From DASYRM01 sp036004405 (GTDB lineage Bacteria > Acidobacteriota > Vicinamibacteria > Vicinamibacterales > UBA2999), in the NCBI GenBank assembly GCA_036004405.1, contig DASYRM010000070.1, positions 1-64,000 on the forward strand: a DNA stretch of 64,000 nt. The letters are read 5' to 3'. The position numbers were made by a program, and so were the translations under genes. Each line of letters starts with the position of its first letter. The first letter of the stretch is position 1. The notes below the pieces were generated by a model that ran no database searches, was not told the origin of the DNA, and worked only from the letters and a program-made list of their open reading frames with translations. This document shows, one piece after another, positions 54,746 to 64,000 of this stretch.

Positions 54746-57315
54746 CAGAATGGCGGCAGCTCGCCGAGCGATGGCGCCGGCGGCGGATCGAGCACGGCAG
54801 AGACACCCGGTACCCCGGCCTCGAGCCCGGGCTCAGGAGCAGCGACAGCGCCGCCCAGCGACACCTGCGCGAGGCGGTCCAGAATGCGCAGCGCCACCAG
54901 CTTGGCGAGCGGACCAGTGTTGCCGACGGGACCCACGCAGGTCGGGCACCCGTGCTCGCATTCACACCCGGCAATCACCTCGCGCGTGCGCCGCAGCAGG
55001 TCGGCATGCATATCGAAGAGCGGCTGACTGAAGCCGATGCCGCCTGGATAGTTGTCGTAGATGAAGATGCGCGGCTCGTCGGGCAGGCTGATGGGCGCCG
55101 ACCGTGGATCGATCTCGTCGCTCTGCTCGCCGCTGCCAATCGACACGCCGATGTCCTGGCGATCGCACATGAGCAGCAGCTGCGCCACCTGGCGCATGGC
55201 GAACGACAACCCCACCACGCCGTCGCGGCGGTCGTCGGCGGCGTACGGCAGCGCCGCCATCACCGGCTGCGGAATGGTCAGCCAGTAGGCGGTGGTGTGC
55301 ATCTGCTGCTCGGGCAGGTCCAGCTCGCCCGAGCCCACGTTCTCGTTCGTGTAGAACTTGATCTTCTTGAAGCCGACGACGCGGGACGACACGTGCACCT
55401 CGCCGTGTGCGCGCGTCAGCGGTCCTTGCGGCGGGTCGGCCGGGTCTGAAGACCCGGCCCCACGTACGGCACCGACATCGAACGTCTCCAGCGGCGTGAC
55501 CTTCGTGTAGGTGATGGCATCGGTGTAGTAGTCGCAGTCGATCTGCCGCACGTAGGCCTTGCGCCCTTCGAAGTCGAGCCGCTCCACCTGATACAGCGCG
55601 CCCTCGAGCAGGTAGATCGCCTTCTCGTGCAGCGTGGACGGGCCGCTGTTGAAGCTGGTTTCACCAATCACGTCGGCGCCGTGCGTCGTGTCCACGATGA
55701 CGAAGTTGTCCGACGAAATCGACCGCAGGCTGACAGCGTCGGCCGGATACGATTCGTTGGTCCACTGCCAGGCGCCTTCGTTGCCGTCGGCCCCGTCGTT
55801 GCGGTGAACGAAGCCGTTCTCCGCCAGCGCCCCGAGCACCTCCTGCACGTCGTGACGCCCGAACCCCTCCGCGGTGGTGAACGGCAGCTCGAACGCCGCG
55901 CACTTCACGTGGTCCACGAAAATGTGCAGGTTGTCCGGGTTGATGAGCGCGTGCTCCGGGGACGCGTCGAAGAAGTAGGACGGATGCCGCACGATGAACT
56001 GATCGAGCGGCGCGCTGCTGGCCACGAGCACCGCGGCCGAACGCCCGCTGCGCCGGCCGGCGCGGCCTGCGCGCTGCCAGGTGGCGGCAATGGTGCCGGG
56101 ATAGCCGGCCATCACGCTGACGTCGAGCGCGCCGATGTCGATGCCGAGCTCGAGCGCGTTGGTGGACACCACCGCCCGCACGGTGCCTTCGCGCAGCCCC
56201 TTTTCAATCTCGCGGCGGCGCTGCGGCAGGTAGCCGCCGCGATAGCCGCGGATCTCGTCGCGCGTGCCAGGCGATCCGGCGAAGTCGTCCTTCAGATACG
56301 TCGTCAGGATTTCCGTGGCCAGCCGACTCTGCGCGAACACGATCAGCTGCAGCTTGCGCTTCAAGAATTCCGCGGCGATGCGCCGCGTTTCGGCGAGATA
56401 CGACCGCCGGATACCCAGCTGCTGGTTGACCACCGGCGGGTTGACGAACAGGAACACCTTCTCCCCGCGCGGCGCGCCGGTTTCGGACACCAGCTCGAAC
56501 GGCTGCTCGACCAGCGACTCGGCCAGCTCGCGCGGGTTGGCGATGGTGGCCGACGAGCAGATGAACGTCGGATTTGAGCCGTAGTGGCGGCACAACCGGC
56601 GCAGACGGCGCAGCACGTTCGTGAGGTGGCTGCCGAAGACGCCACGATAAGCGTGCAGCTCGTCGATCACCACAAAACGCAGGTTCTCGAACAGCTTCGC
56701 CCAGCGCGGGTGATGCGGCAGGATACCCGAGTGGAGCATGTCCGGGTTGCTCAGCACCACGTGCGCGCGGCCGCGGATGGCCCGCCGCGCATCCTGGGGC
56801 GTGTCGCCGTCGTAGGTGAACACGCCGATGTCGAGCTCGTCGGGCCGCGACAGCCGGTCCGCGAGCTCGTGCAGCTCGGCCAACTGGTCCTGCGCCAGAG
56901 CCTTGGTGGGAAACAGATAGAGCGCTCGCGTCGACGGGTCCCGAAGGATGCTGCTGAGGACCGGTGCGTTGTCGCAGAGTGTCTTGCCCGACGCCGTCGG
57001 CGTCGTCACGACCACATGGCGGCCTGCCAGCGTATGGCCGACGGCGGCCGCCTGGTGCGTGTAGAGCTGCTCGATGCCGCGGTCTCTCAGCACGTCACGG
57101 AGCCGCGAATCGACCGCGTCCGGGAAGGGCGCACACACCGCCGGCGCGGCCGGCTGCCGGCGGACGGCGGTGACCCAGCCGTCCGGATTGTCAGGACACT
57201 CCAGGCCGGCCGGCCCCCCCGTCAGGCGGTCCAGCACGGCGTCGAGCGCCAGAGCCCGCGCCGGATCGCTGGACGTCTTGAATGGCGAGGAGCGTTCTAG
57301 CTTGGCAGGGAGCAT
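54745..57315 (-). CDS. YprA/MrfA-like DEAD/DEAH-box helicase with DUF1998 domain (856 aa)
   Basis: Helicase motifs are clear: QAAAVGHTLAGRHVVVTTPT and ASGKTLCDNAPVLSSIL (Q and I), VLSNPDMLH, FVVIDELHAYRG (motif II, DELH), CSSATIANPRELAESL (III), and RAVVSTNALELGIDIGALDV with AATWQRAGRAGRRSG (V and VI). The C-terminal DUF1998 domain ends with four clustered Cys (GCECEHGCPTCVGPVG), a metal site typical of MrfA. It should unwind DNA with 3'-5' polarity in excision repair of interstrand or bulky lesions, with the nuclease encoded next. A palindromic element is inserted in frame at 55439-55467. Confidence 0.92.
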   Translation of the reverse strand: MLPAKLERSSPFKTSSDPARALALDAVLDRLTGGPAGLECPDNPDGWVTAVRRQPAAPAVCAPFPDAVDSRLRDVLRDRGIEQLYTHQAAAVGHTLAGRHVVVTTPTASGKTLCDNAPVLSSILRDPSTRALYLFPTKALAQDQLAELHELADRLSRPDELDIGVFTYDGDTPQDARRAIRGRAHVVLSNPDMLHSGILPHHPRWAKLFENLRFVVIDELHAYRGVFGSHLTNVLRRLRRLCRHYGSNPTFICSSATIANPRELAESLVEQPFELVSETGAPRGEKVFLFVNPPVVNQQLGIRRSYLAETRRIAAEFLKRKLQLIVFAQSRLATEILTTYLKDDFAGSPGTRDEIRGYRGGYLPQRRREIEKGLREGTVRAVVSTNALELGIDIGALDVSVMAGYPGTIAATWQRAGRAGRRSGRSAAVLVASSAPLDQFIVRHPSYFFDASPEHALINPDNLHIFVDHVKCAAFELPFTTAEGFGRHDVQEVLGALAENGFVHRNDGADGNEGAWQWTNESYPADAVSLRSISSDNFVIVDTTHGADVIGETSFNSGPSTLHEKAIYLLEGALYQVERLDFEGRKAYVRQIDCDYYTDAITYTKVTPLETFDVGAVRGAGSSDPADPPQGPLTRAHGEVHVSSRVVGFKKIKFYTNENVGSGELDLPEQQMHTTAYWLTIPQPVMAALPYAADDRRDGVVGLSFAMRQVAQLLLMCDRQDIGVSIGSGEQSDEIDPRSAPISLPDEPRIFIYDNYPGGIGFSQPLFDMHADLLRRTREVIAGCECEHGCPTCVGPVGNTGPLAKLVALRILDRLAQVSLGGAVAAPEPGLEAGVPGVSAVLDPPPAPSLGELPPF
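55439..55467 (-). repeat. Dispersed palindromic element inside the MrfA-like coding sequence
   Basis: gccgggtct-ga-agacccggc then cccacgtac on the plus strand. In the gene's frame it reads GTA CGT GGG GCC GGG TCT TCA GAC CCG GCC, giving V-R-G-A-G-S-S-D-P-A. Orientation and frame are identical to the copy at 54668, although the stem sequence differs. Confidence 0.8.
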
Positions 57316-57379
57316 CGTCGTCGGACGAATATAAGGCGAAGTCGGACCGGGCTCAACTAGATTTTCGCCAATTGATCGA

Positions 57380-59674
57380 TCACCCGCCGGCGAGGATCGT
57401 CAGCTCGGGCAGCGACCAGTTCACCGCGTCCTTCCCTGTCTGCCGCAGCCGCACATAGCGGGCCCGCCGGGGGGCAAACGGCAGCGTCGTAGGGGCCATC
57501 AACGGGTCGGCCAGGCTCCCCTCGATGGTCGGGGCGATGACGTCACCGTCCCAGGCCGGCTCCCACGCCTCGCCGTCCACCGAGGTCTCGATGACGAGGT
57601 CACGCGGAAACTCGCCGTACCACTCGCCCATCGTGTAGCGGACCGCGGCCACGCGATCGGCGGGTGCGCCCAGGTCGGCGATGAACCACTCGCCTCCGTT
57701 TTGAGGCCCGCACACCCAGCGCGTGCCGGGGTCGCCGTCGATCGCCGATGCGGCCCCGGGGCACGAGCCGGTTGCCGCGGCAAATGGGAGCTCCGCGACG
57801 ATCGCATATGCAGCTGCGGCACCCGGCTGACGCGGCAACTTGTATTGCCGCGTTCCCCCGCGCTCGGCCACGCAGACCGCTCCGGGCTGACGCTCGACCA
57901 GGTTCATGAGCCGCGTTTGATCCGTGTTGACGACCACGAACAGATCTCCGCGCGCGCGAAACGGCGCGAAGAGGCCGTCCACTTCAAAGCGCGAGCCCTG
58001 TCGCAGCGCCTCGTAGTGCTTCGGCTCGTAGCCGCTGTAGCCGTTCACGGATCGCCAGCCGCCGACGATCGCGCGGTACTGCGGCCCGAAGTCCTGAAAG
58101 ATGCCGATCGGCAGCGCGAGCACCGTCTGGCCGCGGAGGGCGTGTTCGTCGGGAAACGCCGTGGGTGCGGGCGCCGCGGGAATCGTGGACCAACCGTCCG
58201 AGAGGAGGCCCATGGCGAGAAGCGCCGTCATGAGCGCGCCGGCGCCGGTCCGGCGCCGCGCCAGCAGACCGCTGGCGGCCAGGCCGGCCACGATCGACAA
58301 GCAGAGGGTGGACATCAGCCAGAACCGCGCCGGCGCACGCATGCCACTGGCGCCGGGCAGCAGGAACAGCAGGCGGAATGGCCCCGGCACCACGCGCGGC
58401 ACGCCCATGAACACCACCGTCGGACCCAGCGCCAGCAGCCACATGACGAACGCCCCGCACAGGTAGAAGCCGGCGATCGACCGCTGCCGCACCGTCGCTA
58501 AGGCCGTGCGCGACAGGGCAATCGCCGCGAGGCCGGCGATGGCGAAGAGCAGCAGCGGCTTGTCCACGTCGGACGCCGACACTCGCAGCCCGGCGATGTC
58601 GACGCGCCACGGACCGGCGACGACGACGCTCAACGCGCCCGCGGCGCCGACCGCTGCGGCGAGCCCCACGAAGGCGCGAACGGCACGGAGCGGACGCGCG
58701 GATGGTGGACGGGGCGCCGCATCGCGTCGCATCGCCGCCACCGCGATCCCCACCAACACCATCAGAACGAGTCCGGGAAAGAGCGCGGCCTCGGGCCGGC
58801 AGCCGACGCGGAGCCAGTTCCAGAGCGCCGTCTCACTGGACGCGCAGAGGACACCCGTGAGATCAGCGCTGAACACCTGCGCTTCCACGGCCGACCGCGC
58901 GAAGCCGTGCCGCGCGTGCACGGCCACATAGGTCCCGAGCGTGGGCGCCAACGGCACCGCCGCGACGAGCGTCGCGATGGTGATGTCGCGGAGCTGGTTC
59001 CAGCGGCCGGGCCACACGACGAACCACAGCACCCAGAGTCCCACGAGCGCTGACAGGAAGTAGAGGCTATAGAGGTTGGCGAGCGCTTGCAGCAGCCAGG
59101 CGGCGCCAAACAGGACGAGAAACCGGCGGCGGCCAGAGTCGCGGTAGCCGTGCAGCCCCAGCAGCGCGAGCGGCGCCCAGAACGTGGCGAGCATCTGCAC
59201 GTGCGGCAGTTGCGACGTGCGATACGGTGAGAACGCATAGGCAAGGCCAGCTAGAAAGGCTGCGGCCGCGCTCCCCGTCAGCCGCCGGACCAGCAGGAAC
59301 ATCGCGAGGCCGCACAGCGGATACGTGAGCAGCGTGACCAGATTGGCCGCGACGAGCGGGTCGCGCACGAGCCATTCGATGGGCGTGGCCACGACGCTCA
59401 GCCCGAGCAGGTGCTCGGAAAACGTCAGCGCGTCGGGGATGGGCGCGAAGATCGGAAACTGCCACCAGGCGTGCGTGAACGGCAGCGTCCATGCGTTCCA
59501 GTGCAGGAACCCGGCGGTCAGCAGCGGGTCGCCCACGTCGTGGACGATCGTCGAGGCCGGGTGCGCCAGCACCAGGCGGCCCGACACCGCCGCCATCACG
59601 GCGTAGGCGAGCGCGCTGGCGAGCAGCGGCCAGCGAGCGATCCACTCGGTCACGCGTTCCACGGTGCGCTGCAT
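57380..59674 (-). CDS. Polytopic membrane protein (glycosyltransferase-C-like) with C-terminal discoidin-type domain (764 aa)
   Basis: About eleven hydrophobic helices fill residues 20-510 (LLASALAYAVMAAVSGRLVL, LVTLLTYPLCGLAMFLLVRR, FLSALVGLWVLWFVVWP). The first periplasmic loop has HDVGDPLLTAGFLHWNAWTL, with an acidic pair as in GT-C/PMT-type transferases. The C-terminal 130 residues look like an F5/8 type C carbohydrate-binding fold (IDGDPGTRWVCGPQNGGEWF, IADLGAPADRVAAVRYTMGE, RARYVRLRQTGKDAVNWSLP). Start 59674 is used since the first hydrophobic segment follows closely; a longer frame to 59707 overlaps the divergent promoter. It may transfer or recognise surface sugars. Confidence 0.75.
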   Translation of the reverse strand: MQRTVERVTEWIARWPLLASALAYAVMAAVSGRLVLAHPASTIVHDVGDPLLTAGFLHWNAWTLPFTHAWWQFPIFAPIPDALTFSEHLLGLSVVATPIEWLVRDPLVAANLVTLLTYPLCGLAMFLLVRRLTGSAAAAFLAGLAYAFSPYRTSQLPHVQMLATFWAPLALLGLHGYRDSGRRRFLVLFGAAWLLQALANLYSLYFLSALVGLWVLWFVVWPGRWNQLRDITIATLVAAVPLAPTLGTYVAVHARHGFARSAVEAQVFSADLTGVLCASSETALWNWLRVGCRPEAALFPGLVLMVLVGIAVAAMRRDAAPRPPSARPLRAVRAFVGLAAAVGAAGALSVVVAGPWRVDIAGLRVSASDVDKPLLLFAIAGLAAIALSRTALATVRQRSIAGFYLCGAFVMWLLALGPTVVFMGVPRVVPGPFRLLFLLPGASGMRAPARFWLMSTLCLSIVAGLAASGLLARRRTGAGALMTALLAMGLLSDGWSTIPAAPAPTAFPDEHALRGQTVLALPIGIFQDFGPQYRAIVGGWRSVNGYSGYEPKHYEALRQGSRFEVDGLFAPFRARGDLFVVVNTDQTRLMNLVERQPGAVCVAERGGTRQYKLPRQPGAAAAYAIVAELPFAAATGSCPGAASAIDGDPGTRWVCGPQNGGEWFIADLGAPADRVAAVRYTMGEWYGEFPRDLVIETSVDGEAWEPAWDGDVIAPTIEGSLADPLMAPTTLPFAPRRARYVRLRQTGKDAVNWSLPELTILAGG

Positions 59675-59723
59675 TGGCCGCGATCGTCGCCGTATGGTAC
59701 CGTGCAATGGACCTCGAGGGCGC

Positions 59724-60461
59724 GTGAGCTACACCGATCGGCGACAGACTCAAACGGCCGAACAGTACGCGGCAGACGACCTGGAAACGATGCGCGAGGC
59801 CAGACGCTATGGCGCGCATCTGTTCCGCCTCTTCCGTCCCTACGTCGGGCGGCGCGTGCTCGAAGTGGGCTGCGGCATCGGCACGATGAGCCGCCGGCTC
59901 ACCGAAGTGGCCGACGTCGTGCTGGGCATCGAACCCAACCCGCACTGTGCCGACCTCGTGCGGGACGAGATGCGCAGCGAGCCGAAGTTCAGCCTGCGCA
60001 CCTGCCACCTCGAGGAGTGCGATCTCACGGAGCTGGCCGCGCAGCGGTTCGATACTGTGTTCTGCGTCAACGTGCTCGAGCACATCGAAGACGATCGCAA
60101 GGCGCTGCGCACGTTTCACCGCGTGCTGGCGCCAGGCGGGCACGCGCTGGTCTGGGTGCCGGCCGTCCAGGCGGCGTATGGGCCGCTCGACGCCGAGCTC
60201 GGTCACTTCCGGCGGTATTCGAAGGCGTCACTGGGATCGGCGTTTGCGGCCGCCGGCTTCGACATGGTGACGCTCCGCTACTCGAACCCGATCGGCCTGC
60301 TGGGATGGATGTTCAACGCCCACGTGCTGAAGTCGCGGGAGCACAGCCTGGCGCAGGTGCGCGTGTTCGACAGTCTCATCGCGCCATGGGCGCTGCCTGG
60401 CGAGCGGCTGGTGGCGCCGCCTATCGGCCTGTCGCTGATCGCGGTCGGACGCCGGCGGTGA
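59724..60461 (+). CDS. Class I SAM-dependent methyltransferase (245 aa)
   Basis: Motif I VLEVGCGIGTMSRRL, motif post-I LGIEPNPHCADLVRD and the motif IV strand FDTVFCVNVLEHIEDDRKAL show the Rossmann methyltransferase of the UbiE/Methyltransf_11 type. The segment LDAELGHFRRYSKASLGSAF is found in methyltransferases encoded with polysaccharide or GT genes. The start is GTG 59724; upstream in-frame residues are Arg-rich and overlap the divergent gene's promoter. The target molecule is unknown, perhaps a sugar or lipid related to the neighbour. Confidence 0.87.
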   Translation: MSYTDRRQTQTAEQYAADDLETMREARRYGAHLFRLFRPYVGRRVLEVGCGIGTMSRRLTEVADVVLGIEPNPHCADLVRDEMRSEPKFSLRTCHLEECDLTELAAQRFDTVFCVNVLEHIEDDRKALRTFHRVLAPGGHALVWVPAVQAAYGPLDAELGHFRRYSKASLGSAFAAAGFDMVTLRYSNPIGLLGWMFNAHVLKSREHSLAQVRVFDSLIAPWALPGERLVAPPIGLSLIAVGRRR

Positions 60462-60479
60462 TCTGATGCCGCACCTTCC

Positions 60480-60866
60480 TCAGCGGTAGTCGTTCTCCTT
60501 GAGAACGATCACCCACGCGCGGCGCTCGGCGATCTTGCCGTCGCGCATGACGAACACCTCGGCCATGGACATGCGCATTTCGCCGCCGCCAGCGCGCTTC
60601 GCCGTACCGATGAGCTCCGCCATGACGACGTCGCCCTGTTCGACCATGCGCACGACCTCCAGCTCGGGAGGATCGATGAACTCGGGGGCGCCGTCGATGG
60701 CCTTGTCGTAGGCCGCCTTGCCGGTCAAATGAAAGGCGCCGAAGACGGTCCATTCGATATCGTCGGTCAGGCAGGACAGGATCTGCTCGTGATCGTTCTT
60801 GCGGAAGCCATCCAGGTAGGTGTTAACGGTCTCGATATTCCGCGACACCTCTCTTCGCATCACCAC
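60480..60866 (-). CDS. NTF2-like / SnoaL-type small protein (128 aa)
   Basis: A cone-shaped NTF2 fold is suggested by NIETVNTYLDGFRKNDHEQI, LSCLTDDIEWTVFGAFHLTG, KAAYDKAIDGAPEFIDPP and the last strands MRMSMAEVFVMRDGKIAERR and AWVIVLKEND. Members include isomerases, dehydratases and ligand-binding proteins, so no reaction can be given. An ATG two codons in (60860) is an equally likely start. It converges with the methyltransferase gene. Confidence 0.82.
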   Translation of the reverse strand: MVMRREVSRNIETVNTYLDGFRKNDHEQILSCLTDDIEWTVFGAFHLTGKAAYDKAIDGAPEFIDPPELEVVRMVEQGDVVMAELIGTAKRAGGGEMRMSMAEVFVMRDGKIAERRAWVIVLKENDYR

Positions 60867-60968
60867 CCCTTTGTGTCCAGGCGGCTGAGGGTCTCGACGA
60901 GTGCGGCGCGCCCCGCGAGAACGCTCGCCTGACCCTCAGACTTCGTCGAAGTTGCTCGTCGCACGACG

Positions 60969-61352
60969 TCACGTCTTCTTCCGCTCGTTCTTGAGCACGA
61001 GCAGTCGATATTCGCCGTTATCGAGCTTGATGTACGCCGTCTTCTTCTCGATCGCAAACGTCACGGGCTTGCCAACTGTGACGCGGAGATCGAGGCCGCT
61101 TTGGCCGATCGCCACCAGGTCCTGCAGCTCATACCGTCGATCGTCCGTCTCGATCACATACGTGGCGACTTCTGTCATCTGCGGCCTGTTCAGGCCTGGC
61201 GGCAACCGCTCGTGCACCGGATCGCCGACGAAGAGCGTGCGCTTCGTGCCCACTTGGATCCACGTTCCCGCTTGCCACTGCCGACCGGCAGCCTCCGGCA
61301 ATGCGACAACCATCACCACCAGCAACACGACTGCCGTGTACGCTGTTTTCAT
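60969..61352 (-). CDS. Exported protein of unknown function (127 aa)
   Basis: A signal peptide (YTAVVLLVVMVVALPEAAGR) is followed by a small beta-rich domain (WIQVGTKRTLFVGDPVHERL, VATYVIETDDRRYELQDLVA, VGKPVTFAIEKKTAYIKLDN) and a charged end (NERKKT). Similar exported proteins of unknown function occur in Acidobacteriota, as far as I recall. No motif allows a function to be assigned. It stands alone between the NTF2-like gene and the ABC transporter. Confidence 0.75.
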   Translation of the reverse strand: MKTAYTAVVLLVVMVVALPEAAGRQWQAGTWIQVGTKRTLFVGDPVHERLPPGLNRPQMTEVATYVIETDDRRYELQDLVAIGQSGLDLRVTVGKPVTFAIEKKTAYIKLDNGEYRLLVLKNERKKT

Positions 61353-61409
61353 GAACCCACCGCCTATCGCCCAGGCAGGCTTCAGCTGAGTATAGGGCCT
61401 GCTGCGACG

Positions 61410-62248
61410 TCAGAGCTGACGATTGCGGAACGAATAGAGCGCGAACGCCAGCGCCGCGGCCGTGAACCCCAGCGCCCACCACACCATCATCGCGGACGGC
61501 ACCGACCCGCCGGCGAAGGGCCCGGCGTTACCAAGGCTCCGCACGATATCCGGCTGCAGGTAGTAGGCCGCGAGCCGCCACATGCTGTCGGCGGGGCTGA
61601 ACAGACTGACGAGGACGCCGGCCATGCGCGCCGACTGAATCCCGACTACGGTTCCCAGCTGCTCCACCCACCCGCCGATCCACGCCGCGCCGTAAAACCC
61701 GATGGTCATGATGCCGTTGGTGACGGTGCCGAGCCTGGTGCCCCCGGCGATCGAGATCGTGTGCATCACCAGAAGCTCCAGCAGCATCAGCGGAATCGCG
61801 ATGGCGATGTTCAGCTGCTGGTAGCCGGCCATCCACCGGGTCGCGCTCAGCACGCCGAGCGCGAGCACCAGAAAATAGATGACGATCACGGCACCGAATC
61901 CCAGCCACTTCCCCAGGACGATCTCCGAACGGCGCACTGGCTTCGACGCCAGCGTCTGCATCACCCCCGAATCGATCTCCCCCGACAGCGCATCCACCGG
62001 CAGCAGCGAGGCCAGCAACACGGACAGGAAGTTGGCGGCGTAGAGTCCAAGCAGCGCCAGGAGCGCCAGGGTCACCTGTCGCTCGATGAACGATGGCGGG
62101 TTCGCCCGCATTTCGCGCGCGACGAGCAGGGAAATGACCCAGAAGACGGCCAGGAAGAGCCCGCCACACAGGGCCGCCGCGCTGAGAATCTTGCGCCGGC
62201 GGGCATCGTAGAGCGTGAGGTGCGCGACGGTCAGGAACGCAGGCATGT

Positions 62249-62252
<4 letters not shown>
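61410..62252 (-). CDS. ABC-2 type transporter permease (280 aa)
   Basis: Six membrane helices in the pattern of ABC-2 permeases: AAALCGGLFLAVFWVISLLV, LLALLGLYAANFLSVLLASL, GFGAVIVIYFLVLALGVLSA, IAIPLMLLELLVMHTISIAG, MTIGFYGAAWIGGWVEQLGT and MVWWALGFTAAALAFALYSF. The cytoplasmic DALSGEIDSGVMQTLASKPV, with RSEIVLGKWLG after it, is the signature of NosY/CcmB-like efflux permeases that contact the ATPase. The start 62252 overlaps the ATPase stop by 4 nt. Substrate unknown. Confidence 0.9.
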
Positions 62253-63165
<913 letters not shown>

Positions 63166-63169
<4 letters not shown>

Positions 63170-64000
63170 TGGAGAGAGTTTGCCATCGCCAGCACGTCGC
63201 TGAAGCGCATCGTGGAGCGGATGCCGTAGACGCGCCCGCCGTTGGACCACAGCAGCAGGTTCCAGTTCCCCTTTTCGACGCGGGTCTCCGGGTCGACGAT
63301 CGGCCCCTCGATCTCCACACCCTGGCTGCTGCCGACCAGCACCTGGCGGAACCGCGTCGCCGTGGGCGGGACCGGCACGACGAGCGTGGTCTTCCAGTCC
63401 ACCTTCTTCGCGAACTCACGTGCCTCCGCCGCGGGCAGGCCCATCATCCGCAGCCCGATCTCGCCAAGCTGCGCCAGATCGACGCCCGCCGGCAGCAGCA
63501 CCTCCGGAATCGGACCCTGCATGAAGCCGGCGCGGCGGTCGCCCTGGGCGAACTCGGTCATGACCATCGGCTTGACGGTGATCATGGCGGTCTCGCCGTC
63601 GAGCTCCTCGGGAATGCTGACGTCACCAAGCCCCAGTGCATCGAGGAGCTGCCGCAGGCGCGTCGTATCAGCCGTCACGCGCACCACGTTGCGACCGCTC
63701 ACTTTGATTTCGGTGAGGACCGTGCCCTCGGGGAGCATCGTCGGCATTTCCGCGTGGAACCCTGCCGAGGCGCTCGCCTGCTCGCGCGACACCACCGACA
63801 CCGGCGCATTCTCCTCGATTACCTGCACGCGGTCGCCGATGAGATGTGGGAGGTCGAGGCCGGCCGTGCGTTCGAGCGCCTGGCCCGGCTCGATCGGGAC
63901 GGCCACGAAGCTCACTTCGCGGAACAGCGCAAGGAAGGAGTTGGCCTTCGCACGGACGGCCGGCAGCGTCAGCGCGAACCCGATACCCGCCGCCACCGCC
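63166..64000 (-). CDS. Membrane-anchored protein of unknown function, partial (5' end outside window)
   Basis: The frame is open to the window edge and the visible N-terminal part (VAAGIGFALTLPAVRAKANS) is a membrane segment, so the true start lies beyond 64000. The rest is a soluble domain with FHAEMPTMLPEGTVLTEIKV, VVRVTADTTRLRQLLDALGL and the later block GRVYGIRSTMRFSDVLAMAN. I do not recognise a family. Position directly upstream of, and overlapping, an exporter ATPase suggests an anti-sigma or sensor role for the transporter operon, as is common, but this is inference. Confidence 0.7.

Overview
The window reads as chromosomal DNA of a GC-rich, Gram-negative, didermic bacterium. Outer-membrane beta-barrels, a PEP-CTERM protein, an orphan type IV pilin-like protein, a PpiD/SurA-type foldase, an SppA protease and a complete rod-shape operon support this. 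Gene content and style (ECF sigma / anti-sigma / DUF4097 operon, MoxR-VWA cluster, many GTG starts and 1-4 nt overlaps) suggest an Acidobacteriota-like, possibly Vicinamibacteria-type organism; this is an inference and no marker rRNA is present. No insertion sequence, prophage or CRISPR array was seen.

Layout. 1-4.7 kb, plus strand: end of a beta-barrel gene, a small alkyltransferase-like protein, ECF sigma factor, zinc-finger anti-sigma factor and DUF4097 protein in an overlapping operon, then a second barrel and a PAP2/class A phosphatase. 4.7-7.6 kb, minus: LysE exporter, old-yellow-enzyme reductase, a frameshifted barrel gene, FMN reductase. 7.7-16 kb, minus: one long shape/division unit in which a GGDEF diguanylate cyclase heads mreB-mreC-mreD-mrdA-rodA, with rng behind it. 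16.1-25.5 kb: PpiD-like foldase, PEP-CTERM protein, ABM monooxygenase, sppA, FKBP, 5-methyluridine-type RNA methyltransferase, PepSY protein and a PEGA/collagen-like/DUF1566 secreted protein. 25.5-31.7 kb, minus: a six-gene MoxR-DUF58-VWA (Bat-like) operon. 31.9-37 kb: pilin, zinc alcohol dehydrogenase, MmsA-like dehydrogenase, beta-propeller protein. 37-40.1 kb: 2OG oxygenase, SPFH protein, small DNA-binding-like protein, DNA adenine methylase, tRNA-Leu(TAG). 40.3-48.1 kb, plus: tig-clpP-clpX-lon-engB-rho housekeeping cluster. 48.5-64 kb: O-antigen-ligase-like protein, bL31, broken Uma2 gene, HAD hydrolase, frameshifted TIR-membrane protein, an MrfB/MrfA-like nuclease-helicase pair, a membrane protein with a discoidin-like tail, a methyltransferase, small proteins, and an ABC transporter with a partial membrane-anchored protein.

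The most unusual signal is a dispersed family of about 25-30 bp palindromes (flank GTAGRGGC, centre TTCAG/TTTAG, stems that differ from copy to copy but always pair). Most copies lie just after genes. In two cases one forms the stop codon of the preceding gene, and in two adjacent genes (the MrfB- and MrfA-like pair) copies sit inside the coding sequence in the same orientation and reading frame, adding a V-R-x-x-G-x-S-x-P peptide. This resembles the in-gene palindromic elements of Rickettsia but no mobilising enzyme is visible here. Three other genes are each broken by one small indel; assembly error cannot be excluded. Several genes have a -10-like hexamer 6-7 nt before the start codon, which suggests frequent leaderless transcription.
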